Source of the DNA: Microbispora hainanensis | GTDB taxonomy: Bacteria; Actinomycetota; Actinomycetes; Streptosporangiales; Streptosporangiaceae | Direction of reading: 5' to 3' | Assembly: GCF_006874475.1 (NCBI RefSeq) | Contig: NZ_VIRM01000004.1 | Span: 186,001 to 250,000 of the forward strand | DNA length: 64,000 nucleotides | In this document: positions 18,060 to 26,690 of the stretch, piece after piece | Layout of the letters: each line of letters opens with the position of its first letter | Position numbering within the stretch: position 1 is the first letter of the stretch | The notes under the pieces: generated by a model | What the model saw: the letters and a program-made list of their open reading frames with translations, nothing else | Database searches by the model: none | What the model was told of the DNA's origin: nothing | Made by a program: the position numbers and the translations under genes

Positions 18060-18377
18060 CTACTTCAGGGCGGTCACGTAGTCGTACGCGGGGGTCGTGA
18101 CCACGCTGGTGTTCGCCCAATCCTGCGTGGGTGCGCTGGAGGTGACGACGTGCTTGCGGGTGCCGTTGATGAAGCCGGCGAACGGCTGAAAGTCCGATGT
18201 GGGCCAATATCCGGCCCAGTAGTCGTAGGTCCCGCGTCCCAGCAGGACGTCGTCCTGAGTCGCGATGACCCGGCCGAGGTAGGCGACCAGCTGGGGGCCG
18301 TCGTCGGCGAGCCAGTCGCCGTCCTCGTAGGCGACGCCGTCGAGCGACATCAGGTGATAGAGCACGACCTTGCGCAT
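18060..18377 (-). pseudogene. Truncated RibD-C/dihydrofolate-reductase-fold protein
   Basis: The gene begins normally at ATG 18377, with GAGGAGAACCCC before it, and encodes MRKVVLYHLMSLDGVAYEDGDW, a clear DHFR-like N-terminus. Further features are VLLGRGTYDYWAGYWP and FINGTRKHVVTSS. A TAG ends it after 105 residues, where relatives run to about 180-200 and include a GS-type loop and further strands. The downstream bases do not encode the missing half in any frame that I can see. I call it a truncated remnant; a short but functional protein is less likely. Confidence 0.6.
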
Positions 18378-18642
18378 GGGGTTCTCCTCGTGGCCGGTCC
18401 AGTGGTCGATCGCGTAGGCGGCGGAGACGGTGCCGCACTGGTCGTGCCGCCGGCCCGGTGACGGACGGCGCCCTCCGGTCGTCGCGGGCTCCATGATCGC
18501 CTGATTGCGGGCCCCGCGATACGTTTTGCGGAAACCGCACACAATCTGATCTTGATCAGGTTCGCGTGGCGGGACGGGTCACCGTACGCGAGGTGTCTCG
18601 GAGGCGGTCGCCGTGCGATCACCTCCGGCGGGGGAAAGCGAC

Positions 18643-18679
18643 GGGGCGGCGGGACCGGTTCGTCCGGTCCCGCCGCCCC
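18643..18679 (-). terminator. Strong 16-bp GC hairpin downstream of the DUF2637-like gene
   Basis: GGGGCGGCGGGACCGG pairs perfectly with its complement around a five-base loop. It lies about 95 bases after the stop of the minus-strand DUF2637-like gene. The remaining bases between 18378 and 18774 hold no gene that I can support. Confidence 0.6.
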
Positions 18680-18774
18680 GCTTCCGTCGGGAGCCGCGCG
18701 GCGCTCTCTCTGTCAGGAGCCGCGCGTGGCTCTCCGCGTGAGAGTCCGGGTCAGGGTCCGCGTCAGGGCCTGCA

Positions 18775-20031
18775 TCAGGAGTCGTGCGCCGCCGACCCCG
18801 GGGCGGAGCCGTTCACGACGAGCACGCGCTCGCGCTCGGGCACCTCGATGGCCGGGAACGTTCCGGTGTCGACGATCCCGTGCTCCCGGAACGCCGCCTC
18901 GATCAGCGCGTACGCCTGTGGTTCGAGCTTCCACAGCGCCCGCCACTCCTTCGCCACCATGAGGGGGATGCCCACCTCCTGCGCGATGTCGGCGGCCCGG
19001 GGGACGTACTTGCGGGCGATCTGCTGGTCCCAATACTGCCGGGCGGCCCGGAGCTGGGCCGCGCGCTGGGCGGTGTCGACGACGGGCGGCGCCGGCTCGG
19101 CCGGGATGTCCTCTTCCTCGTCGTCGATCAGCTCGGCGATGGTGGGGGCGGGCAGCGCCGGGGGAACGGGCTGCTCGGGCTCGGGCGCCCAGGGGACCGG
19201 CGGAGCGAGGTCGATCAGCGCGGAGGTGTTGTAGAGCGCGCCGATCTGGGACAGCAGGGCCTCCTGCCGCTTCTCGTCCACGGCCAGGCCGGTGTATTCC
19301 ACGGCCTGGTCCATCGCCTTGTCGAGCTTGGCCATCGCGACGCGCAGCTTGCGGCCGGACGCCCCGGCCTCGCGCAGCGCACGGACCCGCTTGGCCGCCA
19401 GCGCCACCCTGGTCAGCCTGCGGTGGGCGTCCACCTCGCTCGCCGTGCGGTCGCTCGCCTCGGCCAGGCCGACCCTGACCAGAATGCGCTCCGGGGTGAG
19501 CCGCCAGTTGATGCGGCCCCGGCCGGTGATGCGGACCCGTTCGATGGCCATGCCGCGCTCCCACAGCCAGGCGGCGACGAGCGGGGCGGCGAGACGGAAG
19601 ACGGCCTCGGCGACGCTGCGGGCGTCCATGCTCGACAGGACGGCCGACAGGCACGTCAGCACCCACACGGCAAGGCCGTCGATGCCGGCCGAGTAGTTCT
19701 CCCGCATGTTGCGGCGCGCTCGTACGGCGCTGGTGATGACGGCGACCTCGATGAAGGCGAACAGCAGGAGCCGCAGCGGCCCGTCGAATCCGAGGACGTC
19801 GCCGGAGAAGCGCCACATGCCCTGGGCGGAGACGCCCGTGGCGATGCTGGCGGCGACGATCGTGAGAACGTCCTCGGTGGGCCGGCCGGCCGCCCAGCGG
19901 CGGAACAGACGGATCAGGGCGCGCAGGGCGAAGAAGGCAAGGACCAGTAAGACCAGGGCGATGACGCTGATGATGATCGTTTCGACCGGATTGGCCGATA
20001 CGAAGGCGGTGATTTGGTCAATGGGGGGCAT
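18775..20031 (-). CDS. DUF2637-like membrane protein with cytoplasmic C-terminal region
   Basis: The first 135 residues contain four hydrophobic segments (about 16-38, 54-72, 83-100 and 118-135) with the signature GPLRLLLFAFIEVAVITSAV and GIDGLAVWVLTCLSAVLSSMDA, which resembles the DUF2637 family common on actinomycete integrative and conjugative elements. The cytoplasmic part (about 150-418) is charged, has a Pro/Glu-rich linker (about 265-305) and a C-terminal RAADIAQEVGIPLMVAKEWRALW segment that looks like a helix-turn-helix or winged helix. It may link a membrane complex to DNA, as in plasmid spread proteins, but this is inference. It lies next to a 5'-truncated P450 gene. Confidence 0.6.
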   Translation of the reverse strand: MPPIDQITAFVSANPVETIIISVIALVLLVLAFFALRALIRLFRRWAAGRPTEDVLTIVAASIATGVSAQGMWRFSGDVLGFDGPLRLLLFAFIEVAVITSAVRARRNMRENYSAGIDGLAVWVLTCLSAVLSSMDARSVAEAVFRLAAPLVAAWLWERGMAIERVRITGRGRINWRLTPERILVRVGLAEASDRTASEVDAHRRLTRVALAAKRVRALREAGASGRKLRVAMAKLDKAMDQAVEYTGLAVDEKRQEALLSQIGALYNTSALIDLAPPVPWAPEPEQPVPPALPAPTIAELIDDEEEDIPAEPAPPVVDTAQRAAQLRAARQYWDQQIARKYVPRAADIAQEVGIPLMVAKEWRALWKLEPQAYALIEAAFREHGIVDTGTFPAIEVPERERVLVVNGSAPGSAAHDS

Positions 20032-20170
20032 CAGTCACGGTCTCTCGACGTCCGATGGTTTTCCTCGAGATCATTCCAGAATCGCGCCGCCCTTTGGTGC
20101 CAAACACGGCTCTCCGTGAACACGCCGTCGCCGCGGGTTCAACGGGAGTGTGGCCGCGGCGGGACATTGA

Positions 20171-21223
20171 CCGGCCGGTGACCGCTACGTACCGGCGAGC
20201 AGCCGCAACCTGCGGGCGCCGAGCCTGCCCAGGATGGTCGGCGGCACGAGCCTGGACGACGACCCGGCGGCTCTGATCAACCAGGACGCGCCCGAGCACA
20301 CCCGCTATCGGCGCATCATGCAGAGCACGTTCACTCCCCGGCAGATCGAGCGCTGGCGGCCCCGCGCGGTGGCCATCGCCGCGGAGTTGCTCGACGCGGC
20401 GGGGGAGGAGTTCGACGTGGTCGCCGACTTCGCCTTGCCGCTGCCCGCCCGGGTGATCTGCGAGGTGCTCGGCGTGCCGATGGACCGGTTCGAGCAGTTC
20501 CGCGGCTGGACGGAGATGTTCCTGTCCACCTCCGAGGCGAGCGCGGAAGCCAGGGCGGAGGGGTTCACCGCGTTCATGGCGTACGCGCGGGACCTGGTCG
20601 CGGAGCACCGGACCAGGCCGGGCGACGACCTCATCGACCTGCTCATCTCGGCGCGCGACGGGCAGGACGCGCTGAGCGAGGACGAGCTGACCCACATGGT
20701 CTTCACACTGATCATGGCGGGGCACGAGACGACCGCCTCGATGATCATCCGGGGCGCGTTCCGCCTGCTGTGTCACCCCGGGCAGTACGCGGAGCTGACC
20801 GTGCGCCCCGAGCTGCTGGAGGCCGCAGTGGAGGAGATCCTGCGGCATGAGGGTCCGGGAGGCAACGGTCTGCTCCGGCTCGTGACGGAGGACGTCGAGC
20901 TGTCCGGCGGCACCGTGCCGGCGGGGACCGTCGTGCTGCCCAACCCGGCGGCGGCCAACCACGATCCCTCGGTTTTCGACGACCCGTGGCGTTTCGACAT
21001 CCGGAGATTCGCGGAGTCCACGCCCGATCCGCACCTGGCGTTCGGCCACGGCCCCCACTACTGCCTTGGGGCGAACCTGGCCAGGATGGAGCTGCAGGAG
21101 GCGTTCCGCGCCCTGGTCACGCGGCTGCCGCGGCTGCGCCCGCAGGAGGATCTTCCGGGCGTGCGGTGGACCGACGACGGCTTGATCCACCGGCCGCGCC
21201 GGCTGCTGGTCAAGGCCGGCTGA
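20171..21223 (+). pseudogene. Cytochrome P450 missing its N-terminal end
   Basis: The frame from 20171 reads PASSRNLRAPSLPRMVGGTSL and continues through PEHTRYRRIMQSTFTPRQIERW as a typical bacterial P450. The oxygen-binding I-helix has AGHETT, the K-helix ExxR is EEILRHE, and the heme loop is FGHGPHYCLGANLAR, with the cysteine ligand present. A TGA at 20168 closes the frame upstream, and no start lies before ATG 20234. About 70-80 residues (the A-helix and first beta sheet) are missing. No matching N-terminus occurs in the other frames of 20032-20170. The catalytic core is intact, but a protein without this region is unlikely to fold normally. Confidence 0.7.
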
Positions 21224-21281
21224 ACCGCGCCGCACCCGGCCCGTCCGAAGCCCGTCCGAAGCCCGGCCGGTCCGGCGTCCG

Positions 21282-22790
21282 TCAGATGTCGAGGTTGAGG
21301 CGGGCGATGGGCTCCACGAGCTCCTCCTCCTCGTAGCGCAGGTGCGACAGCAGTACGTCGGACAGCAGCTCGACCTGGTCGCGTACGCCGTCGAGCCGGT
21401 CCGGGTCCTCGATCATCGCGACGAGGGCGGCGTCCAGCCGGGTCAGCACCCCGGCGATGACCTCGTGCTCCTCCTCAAGCCGGGCCACGACCGGCGCCAG
21501 CGACTTCTGCGCCGCCGCCAGCATCGGGAACATGTGCTCGTCCTCGATGGTGTGGTGGGTGGTCAGCAGACGGCAGTACGACGCGCAGAACGTGCCGAGC
21601 GTCCAGTAGTTCTGCCGCATGGTGAGCTCGTTGATCATCGAGCGGAGCGCGGCGGCGTCGGAGCGTCCCGCGGCGACCTGCTCCAGGGCGTCCCTGATCT
21701 GGGTCAGCTCCCGGCGCAGGTGGTCGTGGATGAGCACGAGCCGCTGACCGTTCGCCTGCTGGCGCGGCGGCAGCGCGGCGATGTCCCGCTTGGGCAGCCG
21801 CGGCCGGGTGGCCTCGTCGAGCACCGCCCTCGTCTGCGTCCCCTCCGCCTGGGCCGCCTTCGCGATCCCGATCGGGCCCTCGGCGTCCGGCCGCGGCTCG
21901 CGGGCGCGCTCCCGCGCCACTGCGTCGCGTACGGCGGGGGCGACCTCCTCGGCGAAGACCTTGAGGTCCCTGTCGTCGTCCACGGCCAGCACGAACACGC
22001 TCATGCCGTGGCCGAGCGCGAGCTCGCTGAGCTGCTCGGCCCACACGGCCGGCGGGCCGTCCAGGAACCCCTCACCGGCGGCGCCGGAGAACCGGCCGGC
22101 GATGTTGTAGACGCGGCGGATCTCACCGGGGTCGCGCCCGGCCCGATCGGCCGCGGTGTCCACGATCTCGCTCATCGCGCCCAGCTCGCCGGGCGCGGCA
22201 TAGCCGGAGGAGGGCACCCACCCGTCGCCGAGCCGCCCGGTCAGCTCCAGCATGCGCCGCTTGTACGCGCCGAGCCACAGCCCGATCGGATGCGGGGGGA
22301 ACGGCCCCGGGCGGGCGCCCTCCAGCCGGTAGTGCCCGCCGTCGAGCCGTACGCCCTCGTCGCCCGGCGTCCACAGCGCGCGCAGGACCGTGATGGCCTC
22401 CTCCAGCGCGTCCACGGCCTCGCCGGGGCTGCGTCGGGGGCCGCCCATGGCGGCGATGCCGTCCCAGAACGCCCCGGAGCCGAGGCCCAGCTCGACCCGG
22501 CCTCCGCTCAGGATGTCGAGCGACGCGGCGGCCCTGGCGAGCACCGCCGGCGGGCGCAACGGCAGGTTCACCACGTCGGGGAACAGCCGCACCCGCTCGG
22601 TGCGCCCCGCGAGCGTGGACAGCAGCGTCCAGGTGTCGAGGAACGCCGGCTGGTAGGGGTGGTCCTGGATGCCGACGATGTCGAGCCCGATATCGTCGGC
22701 CAGCACGGCCTGCCGGACGATTCGGTGGTGCCCCGCCGCGTCGGGCGTGAGGAACGCCCCGAACCACAGCTCATGTCCAAAGTCGGCCAT
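21282..22790 (-). CDS. LLM-class (luciferase-like) oxidoreductase fused to a hemerythrin domain
   Basis: Two domains share one 502-residue frame. Residues 1 to about 300 are an F420- or FMN-dependent luciferase-like monooxygenase barrel: GLDIVGIQDHPYQPAFLDTWTLLSTLA, LARAAASLDILSGGRVELGLGSG and GDGWVPSSGY are family signatures. A 40-residue linker leads to a hemerythrin-like four-helix bundle (about 345-500) with the metal-ligand pattern LIHDHLRREL, HHTIEDEHMFP, LEEEHEVIAGVL and SHLRYEEEELVEPI. The oxidoreductase could act on a substrate while the di-iron domain senses or supplies O2; this is inference. ATG 22790 follows GAAAGG. It is a single cistron that converges on the truncated P450. Confidence 0.85.
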   Translation of the reverse strand: MADFGHELWFGAFLTPDAAGHHRIVRQAVLADDIGLDIVGIQDHPYQPAFLDTWTLLSTLAGRTERVRLFPDVVNLPLRPPAVLARAAASLDILSGGRVELGLGSGAFWDGIAAMGGPRRSPGEAVDALEEAITVLRALWTPGDEGVRLDGGHYRLEGARPGPFPPHPIGLWLGAYKRRMLELTGRLGDGWVPSSGYAAPGELGAMSEIVDTAADRAGRDPGEIRRVYNIAGRFSGAAGEGFLDGPPAVWAEQLSELALGHGMSVFVLAVDDDRDLKVFAEEVAPAVRDAVARERAREPRPDAEGPIGIAKAAQAEGTQTRAVLDEATRPRLPKRDIAALPPRQQANGQRLVLIHDHLRRELTQIRDALEQVAAGRSDAAALRSMINELTMRQNYWTLGTFCASYCRLLTTHHTIEDEHMFPMLAAAQKSLAPVVARLEEEHEVIAGVLTRLDAALVAMIEDPDRLDGVRDQVELLSDVLLSHLRYEEEELVEPIARLNLDI

Positions 22791-22851
22791 TAAATCGCTA
22801 CCTTTCCGCGTCTCGGACCGGGAGCCTACCTTCGTGACAAGATCCGGCGAT

Positions 22852-23529
22852 ATGTCCCTCACCGCCCCCGGTGGCACCGTCCTGTCGGTCGTCATCGGCT
22901 CGCGCGCGTACGGGCTGGACACCGAGGAGTCGGACGTCGACAGGCGGGGGGTGTTCGTGACGCCCACCCCGATGTTCTGGTGGCTCGACAAGCCGCCCGA
23001 CCACGTGGAGGGGCCGCTGCCCGAGCAGTTCTCGTGGGAGGTCGAGCGGTTCTGCGTACTCGCGCTGGAGGGCAACCCGGTCGTGCTGGAGTGTCTGTGG
23101 TCGCCGCTGGTGGAGCTGGTCACCCCGGTGGGCGAGCGGCTGCTTGCGCTGCGCCCGGCGTTCCTGTCCGCGAAGGCGCAGCGGGCGTTCGCGGGATCGG
23201 CCGAACGGCAGTTCCGCCGTCTTGGGCCGCATGACCCGCCCGGGCCGGGCGGCGACGGCAGGCGGTGGAAGATGGCGATGCACATGATCCGGCTGCTGCT
23301 GGGCGCCGTCCACCTGGCCCGTCAGGGGGAGCCGCTGATCGCGGTGGGGGCCCACCGCGACCGGCTGCTCGCCGTACGGCGGGGGGAGACGCCCTGGCCC
23401 GAGGTGCTGGCGTGGCGTGCGCGGCTGCTCGCCGAGCTGGACGAACCGGCCGGACGCGCGCTGCCCGTACGGCCCGACAGGGCGGCTGTCGAGGAGTTCC
23501 TGACCGAGGTGCGGAGGTCGGCCCTGTGA
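22852..23529 (+). CDS. RlaP-like nucleotidyltransferase (first of a tandem pair)
   Basis: This member of the minimal nucleotidyltransferase fold carries VVIGSRAYGLDTEESDVDRRGVF near residues 14-36: the GSxAxG turn plus the DVDxRG acid pair that binds metal. The rest, with FSWEVERFCVLALEGNPVVLECLWSP, resembles PF10127 (RNA-ligase-associated, RlaP) proteins, whose biochemical role is poorly known. The 225-residue protein is followed 73 bases later by a paralogue, so the two may act together. No RNA ligase gene is adjacent. Confidence 0.75.
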   Translation: MSLTAPGGTVLSVVIGSRAYGLDTEESDVDRRGVFVTPTPMFWWLDKPPDHVEGPLPEQFSWEVERFCVLALEGNPVVLECLWSPLVELVTPVGERLLALRPAFLSAKAQRAFAGSAERQFRRLGPHDPPGPGGDGRRWKMAMHMIRLLLGAVHLARQGEPLIAVGAHRDRLLAVRRGETPWPEVLAWRARLLAELDEPAGRALPVRPDRAAVEEFLTEVRRSAL

Positions 23530-23602
23530 CTCGTGGCGTCGCGCGGACGACTCCTGGCGTCGCGGAGGCCCGCTCCATGACCGTGATCGAAGGAGAGGCG
23601 CC

Positions 23603-24367
23603 GTGACCGCCGTCCTGCCGTCCTGGCTGCCGGAGGTGGCCGCGGGTGAGCGGCACCCGCTCGTGTTCGCCACCGTGAGCGGTGCCCATCTGTACGGGTT
23701 CCCCTCCGTGGACTCGGACGTGGACCTGCGGGGCGTGCACGTGCTGCCGGCCGAGGAGGTCGTCGGCCTGCGCACGGGTGAGGAGACCGTGACCCGCTCG
23801 TGGATCCGCGAGGGCGTGGAGGTCGACCTCGTGACCCACGACCTCGCCAAGTTCTGCCGGCTGCTGCTGGGCCGCAACGGCTACGTGCTGGAGCAGCTCC
23901 TGTCGCCGCTGGTCGTGACCACATCCCCGCTGCACGAGGAGATGCGGGCCCTCGCGCGGGGCTGCCTGACCCGGCACCACGCCCACCACTACCTGGGGTT
24001 CGCGCGCACGCAGCGGCGGCTGTTCGACCGTACGGGGGAGCTGAAGCCGCTGCTCTACGCGTTCCGGGTGCTGCTGACGGGCGTCCACCTCATGCGTACG
24101 GGCGAGCTCGTCGCCGATCTCACGCTTCTCGACGACGGGCCGCCGTACCTGCCCGGCCTGGTGGAGGCCAAGCGGGCGGCCGAGCACGGCGGGCTGACGG
24201 GCGGCGCGCCCGCCGCGGAACGGCTCGCGGCCGACCTCGACGCGCTCACCGCCCGCCTGGAGGAGGCCCGGGACGCCTCCGCGCTCCCGGACGCCCCCTC
24301 GGCCCACGACGCCCTGCACGACCTCGTCGTACGGACCCGGCTCGCCGGACGCCCATCGGGGGACTGA
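23603..24367 (+). CDS. RlaP-like nucleotidyltransferase (second of a tandem pair)
   Basis: A paralogue of the gene just upstream, it has VFATVSGAHLYGFPSVDSDVDLRGVHV (about residues 21-47), with the same GxxLYG and DVDLRG active-site layout, then REGVEVDLVTHDLAKFCRLLL, which supplies the third acid. HHYLGFARTQRRLF and LLYAFRVLLTGVHLMRTGE form the helical part. The GTG at 23603 is preceded by AAGGAGAGG, a strong site. The spacer of 73 bases has no terminator, so the pair is probably one operon. At 254 residues it is slightly longer than its neighbour. The substrate is unknown. Confidence 0.75.
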   Translation: MTAVLPSWLPEVAAGERHPLVFATVSGAHLYGFPSVDSDVDLRGVHVLPAEEVVGLRTGEETVTRSWIREGVEVDLVTHDLAKFCRLLLGRNGYVLEQLLSPLVVTTSPLHEEMRALARGCLTRHHAHHYLGFARTQRRLFDRTGELKPLLYAFRVLLTGVHLMRTGELVADLTLLDDGPPYLPGLVEAKRAAEHGGLTGGAPAAERLAADLDALTARLEEARDASALPDAPSAHDALHDLVVRTRLAGRPSGD

Positions 24368-24471
24368 ACGGTGAAACAGGACGCGGACACGCGAACAACG
24401 CGGGGTGCCGCCCCATACACGGGGGCCATCACGGATAATGGGCCAAGCCGCCATCATCCCAGGAGAACGCT

Positions 24472-24705
24472 TTGACCACTCAATTCGGCAAAGACAACCT
24501 CGACCTGGCCGCGAGCGCGGAGGCAGTCGCCGACAGCGCGCCCACCGGATCTCTGCGCCACGCCGCCGCCAAGTCCGTCGCGATCACCTTCGCCACCACC
24601 CGCGACGCCGCCCAGGCCCGCAGCACACTGAACGGCATCTCGCCCGACGACGTCCGGCAGGCCGCGCTGGAGCTCTTCGACGAGCTCTCCGCCCGGGCCG
24701 ACTGA
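24472..24705 (+). CDS. Small conserved-looking cytoplasmic protein
   Basis: The 77-residue protein starts at TTG 24472 behind AGGAGAACGC, a good ribosome-binding site that decides the start. It is mostly helical, with GSLRHAAAKSVAITFATTRDAAQARSTLNGIS and DDVRQAALELFDELSARAD. It has no membrane segment, cysteine or known motif. Normal codon bias (G or C at most third positions) supports it as a gene. Its function is unknown. It lies 104 bases after the second nucleotidyltransferase and converges on the DUF5990 gene. Confidence 0.6.
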   Translation: MTTQFGKDNLDLAASAEAVADSAPTGSLRHAAAKSVAITFATTRDAAQARSTLNGISPDDVRQAALELFDELSARAD

Positions 24706-24727
24706 TCGGCTCGCCGGCCGCGCCCCG

Positions 24728-25186
24728 CTACGGCGCGGGCGACCAGGCGATGACGGGCGGCCGGACGGCCGCGCACAGGGGACGCCCCTGCGCGTCGGTG
24801 AGCCCGAGCCGCCCGACCAGCGTGCCGGAGCCGATCGCGGCCTCGATGAGATCCGGTTCGAGCCGGTCGAGCATGAGCTTGGCCCGGCGGAACACCGTGA
24901 AGCCGCCGGCCGCGTCGAGCGTGCCCCAGCACAGGTAGACGAACCGGCCGCCCGGCCTGCCCTGGACGTACGGCCCGCGGATGTCCGCCGCGCCCTCGGC
25001 GGTCGCGGACACCGTGCAGTCGAGCGTCCACTGCGCCGTCGCGGCGTCACCCGGGTGGAGATCGAGGACCTCGCCAGGGCGGTCTCGCCGCTGCACGCCC
25101 ACGTGGATGCCGGAGTATCCCGGGAACCCCGCGCCGGGCGGGCAGACGCGGCCGGGCAGATCGGTGGCCTCGATGCGAATGCGCAT
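24728..25186 (-). CDS. DUF5990 family protein
   Basis: The 152-residue protein starts MRIRIEATDLPGRVCPPGAGF and continues with VHVGVQRR-type strands, ADIRGPYVQGRPGGRFVYLCWGTLD and RRAKLMLDRLEPDLIEAAI, the layout of the actinomycete DUF5990 family. It lacks membrane segments and metal-binding motifs. Its function is unknown. ATG 25186 is the only methionine start at the beginning of the conserved region. It converges on the small gene upstream and is downstream of a terminator that closes the tRNA cluster. Confidence 0.7.
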   Translation of the reverse strand: MRIRIEATDLPGRVCPPGAGFPGYSGIHVGVQRRDRPGEVLDLHPGDAATAQWTLDCTVSATAEGAADIRGPYVQGRPGGRFVYLCWGTLDAAGGFTVFRRAKLMLDRLEPDLIEAAIGSGTLVGRLGLTDAQGRPLCAAVRPPVIAWSPAP

Positions 25187-25312
25187 GCCGGCATCCTCAC
25201 AGACGGCTCCGACAGAATCCGCCGTCCTCGCCGGACGAGGTCCGGCTCTTGATCGTGCCCTGCCGTTCGAACCGGGCCCTGACCGGTCGGCGAGGGGTGG
25301 CCGCAGCGCGAA

Positions 25313-25346
25313 GAAGGCCGGTCCCGTGGTCTCGGGTCCGGCCTTC
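25313..25346 (-). terminator. Terminator downstream of the tRNA cluster
   Basis: GAAGGCCGG pairs with CCGGCCTTC, with a further CCCG/CGGG inner stem. It lies 17 bases past the 3' end of tRNA-Val(GAC) on the minus strand, where transcription of the three tRNAs should stop. The remaining bases 25187-25312 show no gene. Confidence 0.7.
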
Positions 25347-25362
25347 GGATGGTGCTTGGTGG

Positions 25363-25434
25363 TGGGCGATACTGGGATTGAACCAGTGACCTCTTCCGTG
25401 TCAGGGAAGCGCTCTCCCGCTGAGCTAATCGCCC
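25363..25434 (-). tRNA. tRNA-Val (GAC)
   Basis: The minus strand folds as a full cloverleaf: acceptor GGGCGAT/ATCGCCC, D-arm GCTCAGCGGGAGAGC, anticodon stem CTTCC/GGAAG with loop CTGACAC (anticodon GAC), and T-arm ACTGG-TTCAATC-CCAGT. An A discriminator and CCA follow in the genome. It is the last of three tRNAs transcribed in the same direction. Confidence 0.97.
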
Positions 25435-25448
25435 TTGGACGAACCAAG

Positions 25449-25519
25449 AGGTGGAGACGGGATTTGAACCCGTGTACGCGGCTTTGCAGGCCGCTGCCTC
25501 GCCTCTCGGCCACTCCACC
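25449..25519 (-). tRNA. tRNA-Cys (GCA)
   Basis: Acceptor GGTGGAG pairs with CTCCACC. The anticodon stem GCGGC/GCCGC holds loop CTGCAAA (anticodon GCA), and the T-arm is ACGGG-TTCAAAT-CCCGT. The discriminator is U, as required for cysteine tRNA. It lies between tRNA-Gly and tRNA-Val in one probable transcript. Confidence 0.96.
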
Positions 25520-25547
25520 GTGACAAGCTGCACAGTGTCAAGCTCCG

Positions 25548-25619
25548 AGCGGAAGACGGGATTCGAACCCGCGACCCTCACCTTGGCAAGGTGATGCTCT
25601 ACCACTGAGCCACTTCCGC
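25548..25619 (-). tRNA. tRNA-Gly (GCC)
   Basis: Acceptor GCGGAAG pairs with CTTCCGC. The anticodon stem CACCT/AGGTG region holds loop TTGCCAA (anticodon GCC), and the T-arm is GCGGG-TTCGAAT-CCCGT. The discriminator is U. It is the first tRNA of the cluster Gly-Cys-Val. Confidence 0.96.
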
Positions 25620-25768
25620 GTCCCCGGCTCTGTCCGGCCGGGCTCACGGGAAGACTTTATCGAATCTCCCGCCGACTCCCCAAATCAACGGCGTTCCCCC
25701 TGCTCAGGCCGCGAGTTCGGGCCGATGCTTCGAGCCCGGTCGAACCGTCTCCGCGTTAGCGTCGAAGC

Positions 25769-26629
25769 ATGTCCGTGACACATGACCGCACACACGCCGC
25801 CGTCCTCGGCGCCGCCGGGGCCGCGCCGGAGCCCGGCACGGCCGAGATCGCACGGAACGCCGAGATCGCAGGGAGTGCCGGAGTCGCGCCGAACGCCGGG
25901 ATCGCGGCAGGCGAGGAGATCGGGGGGACCGCCGAGGTCGCGGGGGACGCCGACATCGCCCCCGTCGCGGCCCTGATCGCGGATGCCACCCGGGCCGCCA
26001 TGCTCACCGCGCTGCTCGACGGCAGGGCGCTGGCGGCGGGGGAGCTGGCCACCATCGCGGGGGTGAGCGCCCCCACCGCGAGCTCCCACCTGGCCCGGCT
26101 CCTCGACGGCGGCCTGGTGACCGTGGTCAAGCAGGGACGGCATCGCTACTACCGTCTCGCCGGTCCCGACGTCGCCCGCACCCTGGAGGTGCTGGCCCGG
26201 ATCAGCGGGCGCGTCGCCGTACGGTCCCTGCGGCAGTCGCGGCAGGCCCGGCTGCTGCGGGAGGCCCGTAGCTGCTACGACCACCTGGCCGGCCGGGTGG
26301 GGGTCGAACTGTACGACGCGCTGGTGCGCGAGGGGCGTCTGATCGAGGCGGACGGCGGCTGCCTGCTGACCGCGAGCGGCGCGGACGCGCTGGCGGAGCT
26401 CGGCGTGGACGTGGAGCGGGTGCGCCGCGCCCGCCGCAGGTTCGCCCCCGACTGCCTCGACTGGCTGGAGCGCCGCCCGCACCTCGGCGGGGCGCTCGGC
26501 GCCGCGGTGCTGGACCGGCTCCTGGCGCGGGAATGGCTGGTCCGGGGCACTGTTCCCCGCGCTCTGCGGCTGACCGGCGCGGGGCGGGAGGGACTGGAGA
26601 GGATCTTTGGATGTAAGGACCTAAGCTGA
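25769..26629 (+). CDS. ArsR-type helix-turn-helix regulator with repetitive N-terminal extension
   Basis: The DNA-binding winged helix lies near residues 65-130: ALIADATRAAMLTALLDGRALAAGELATIAGVSAPTASSHLARLLDGGLVTVVKQGRHRYYRLAG (only the start and end are needed to identify ArsR). No cysteine metal sites are seen in the recognition helix. The C-terminal 150 residues resemble those of actinomycete ArsR proteins with an added ligand domain. Before the fold, residues 22-62 repeat AEIA, GSAGVAP, NAGIAAGEEI and ADIAP-type units, probably a disordered linker. It lies 62 bases before hutH, so regulation of or by that gene is possible. The real start may be internal. Confidence 0.75.
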   Translation: MSVTHDRTHAAVLGAAGAAPEPGTAEIARNAEIAGSAGVAPNAGIAAGEEIGGTAEVAGDADIAPVAALIADATRAAMLTALLDGRALAAGELATIAGVSAPTASSHLARLLDGGLVTVVKQGRHRYYRLAGPDVARTLEVLARISGRVAVRSLRQSRQARLLREARSCYDHLAGRVGVELYDALVREGRLIEADGGCLLTASGADALAELGVDVERVRRARRRFAPDCLDWLERRPHLGGALGAAVLDRLLAREWLVRGTVPRALRLTGAGREGLERIFGCKDLS

Positions 26630-26690
26630 GATACGCTAGTTACTCGCCACGCGCAGAGGGCGCGAGCGGCACGACGTGAAAGAGTGGGAC

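Noticed and set aside
24454..25647. Apparent proteins spanning the three tRNA genes, with stretches such as AQRESASLTRKRSL
   Set aside because: They are translations of tRNA sequence, a common annotation artefact. The same applies to frames over tRNA-Val at 35088-35345 and its fragment near 37048.
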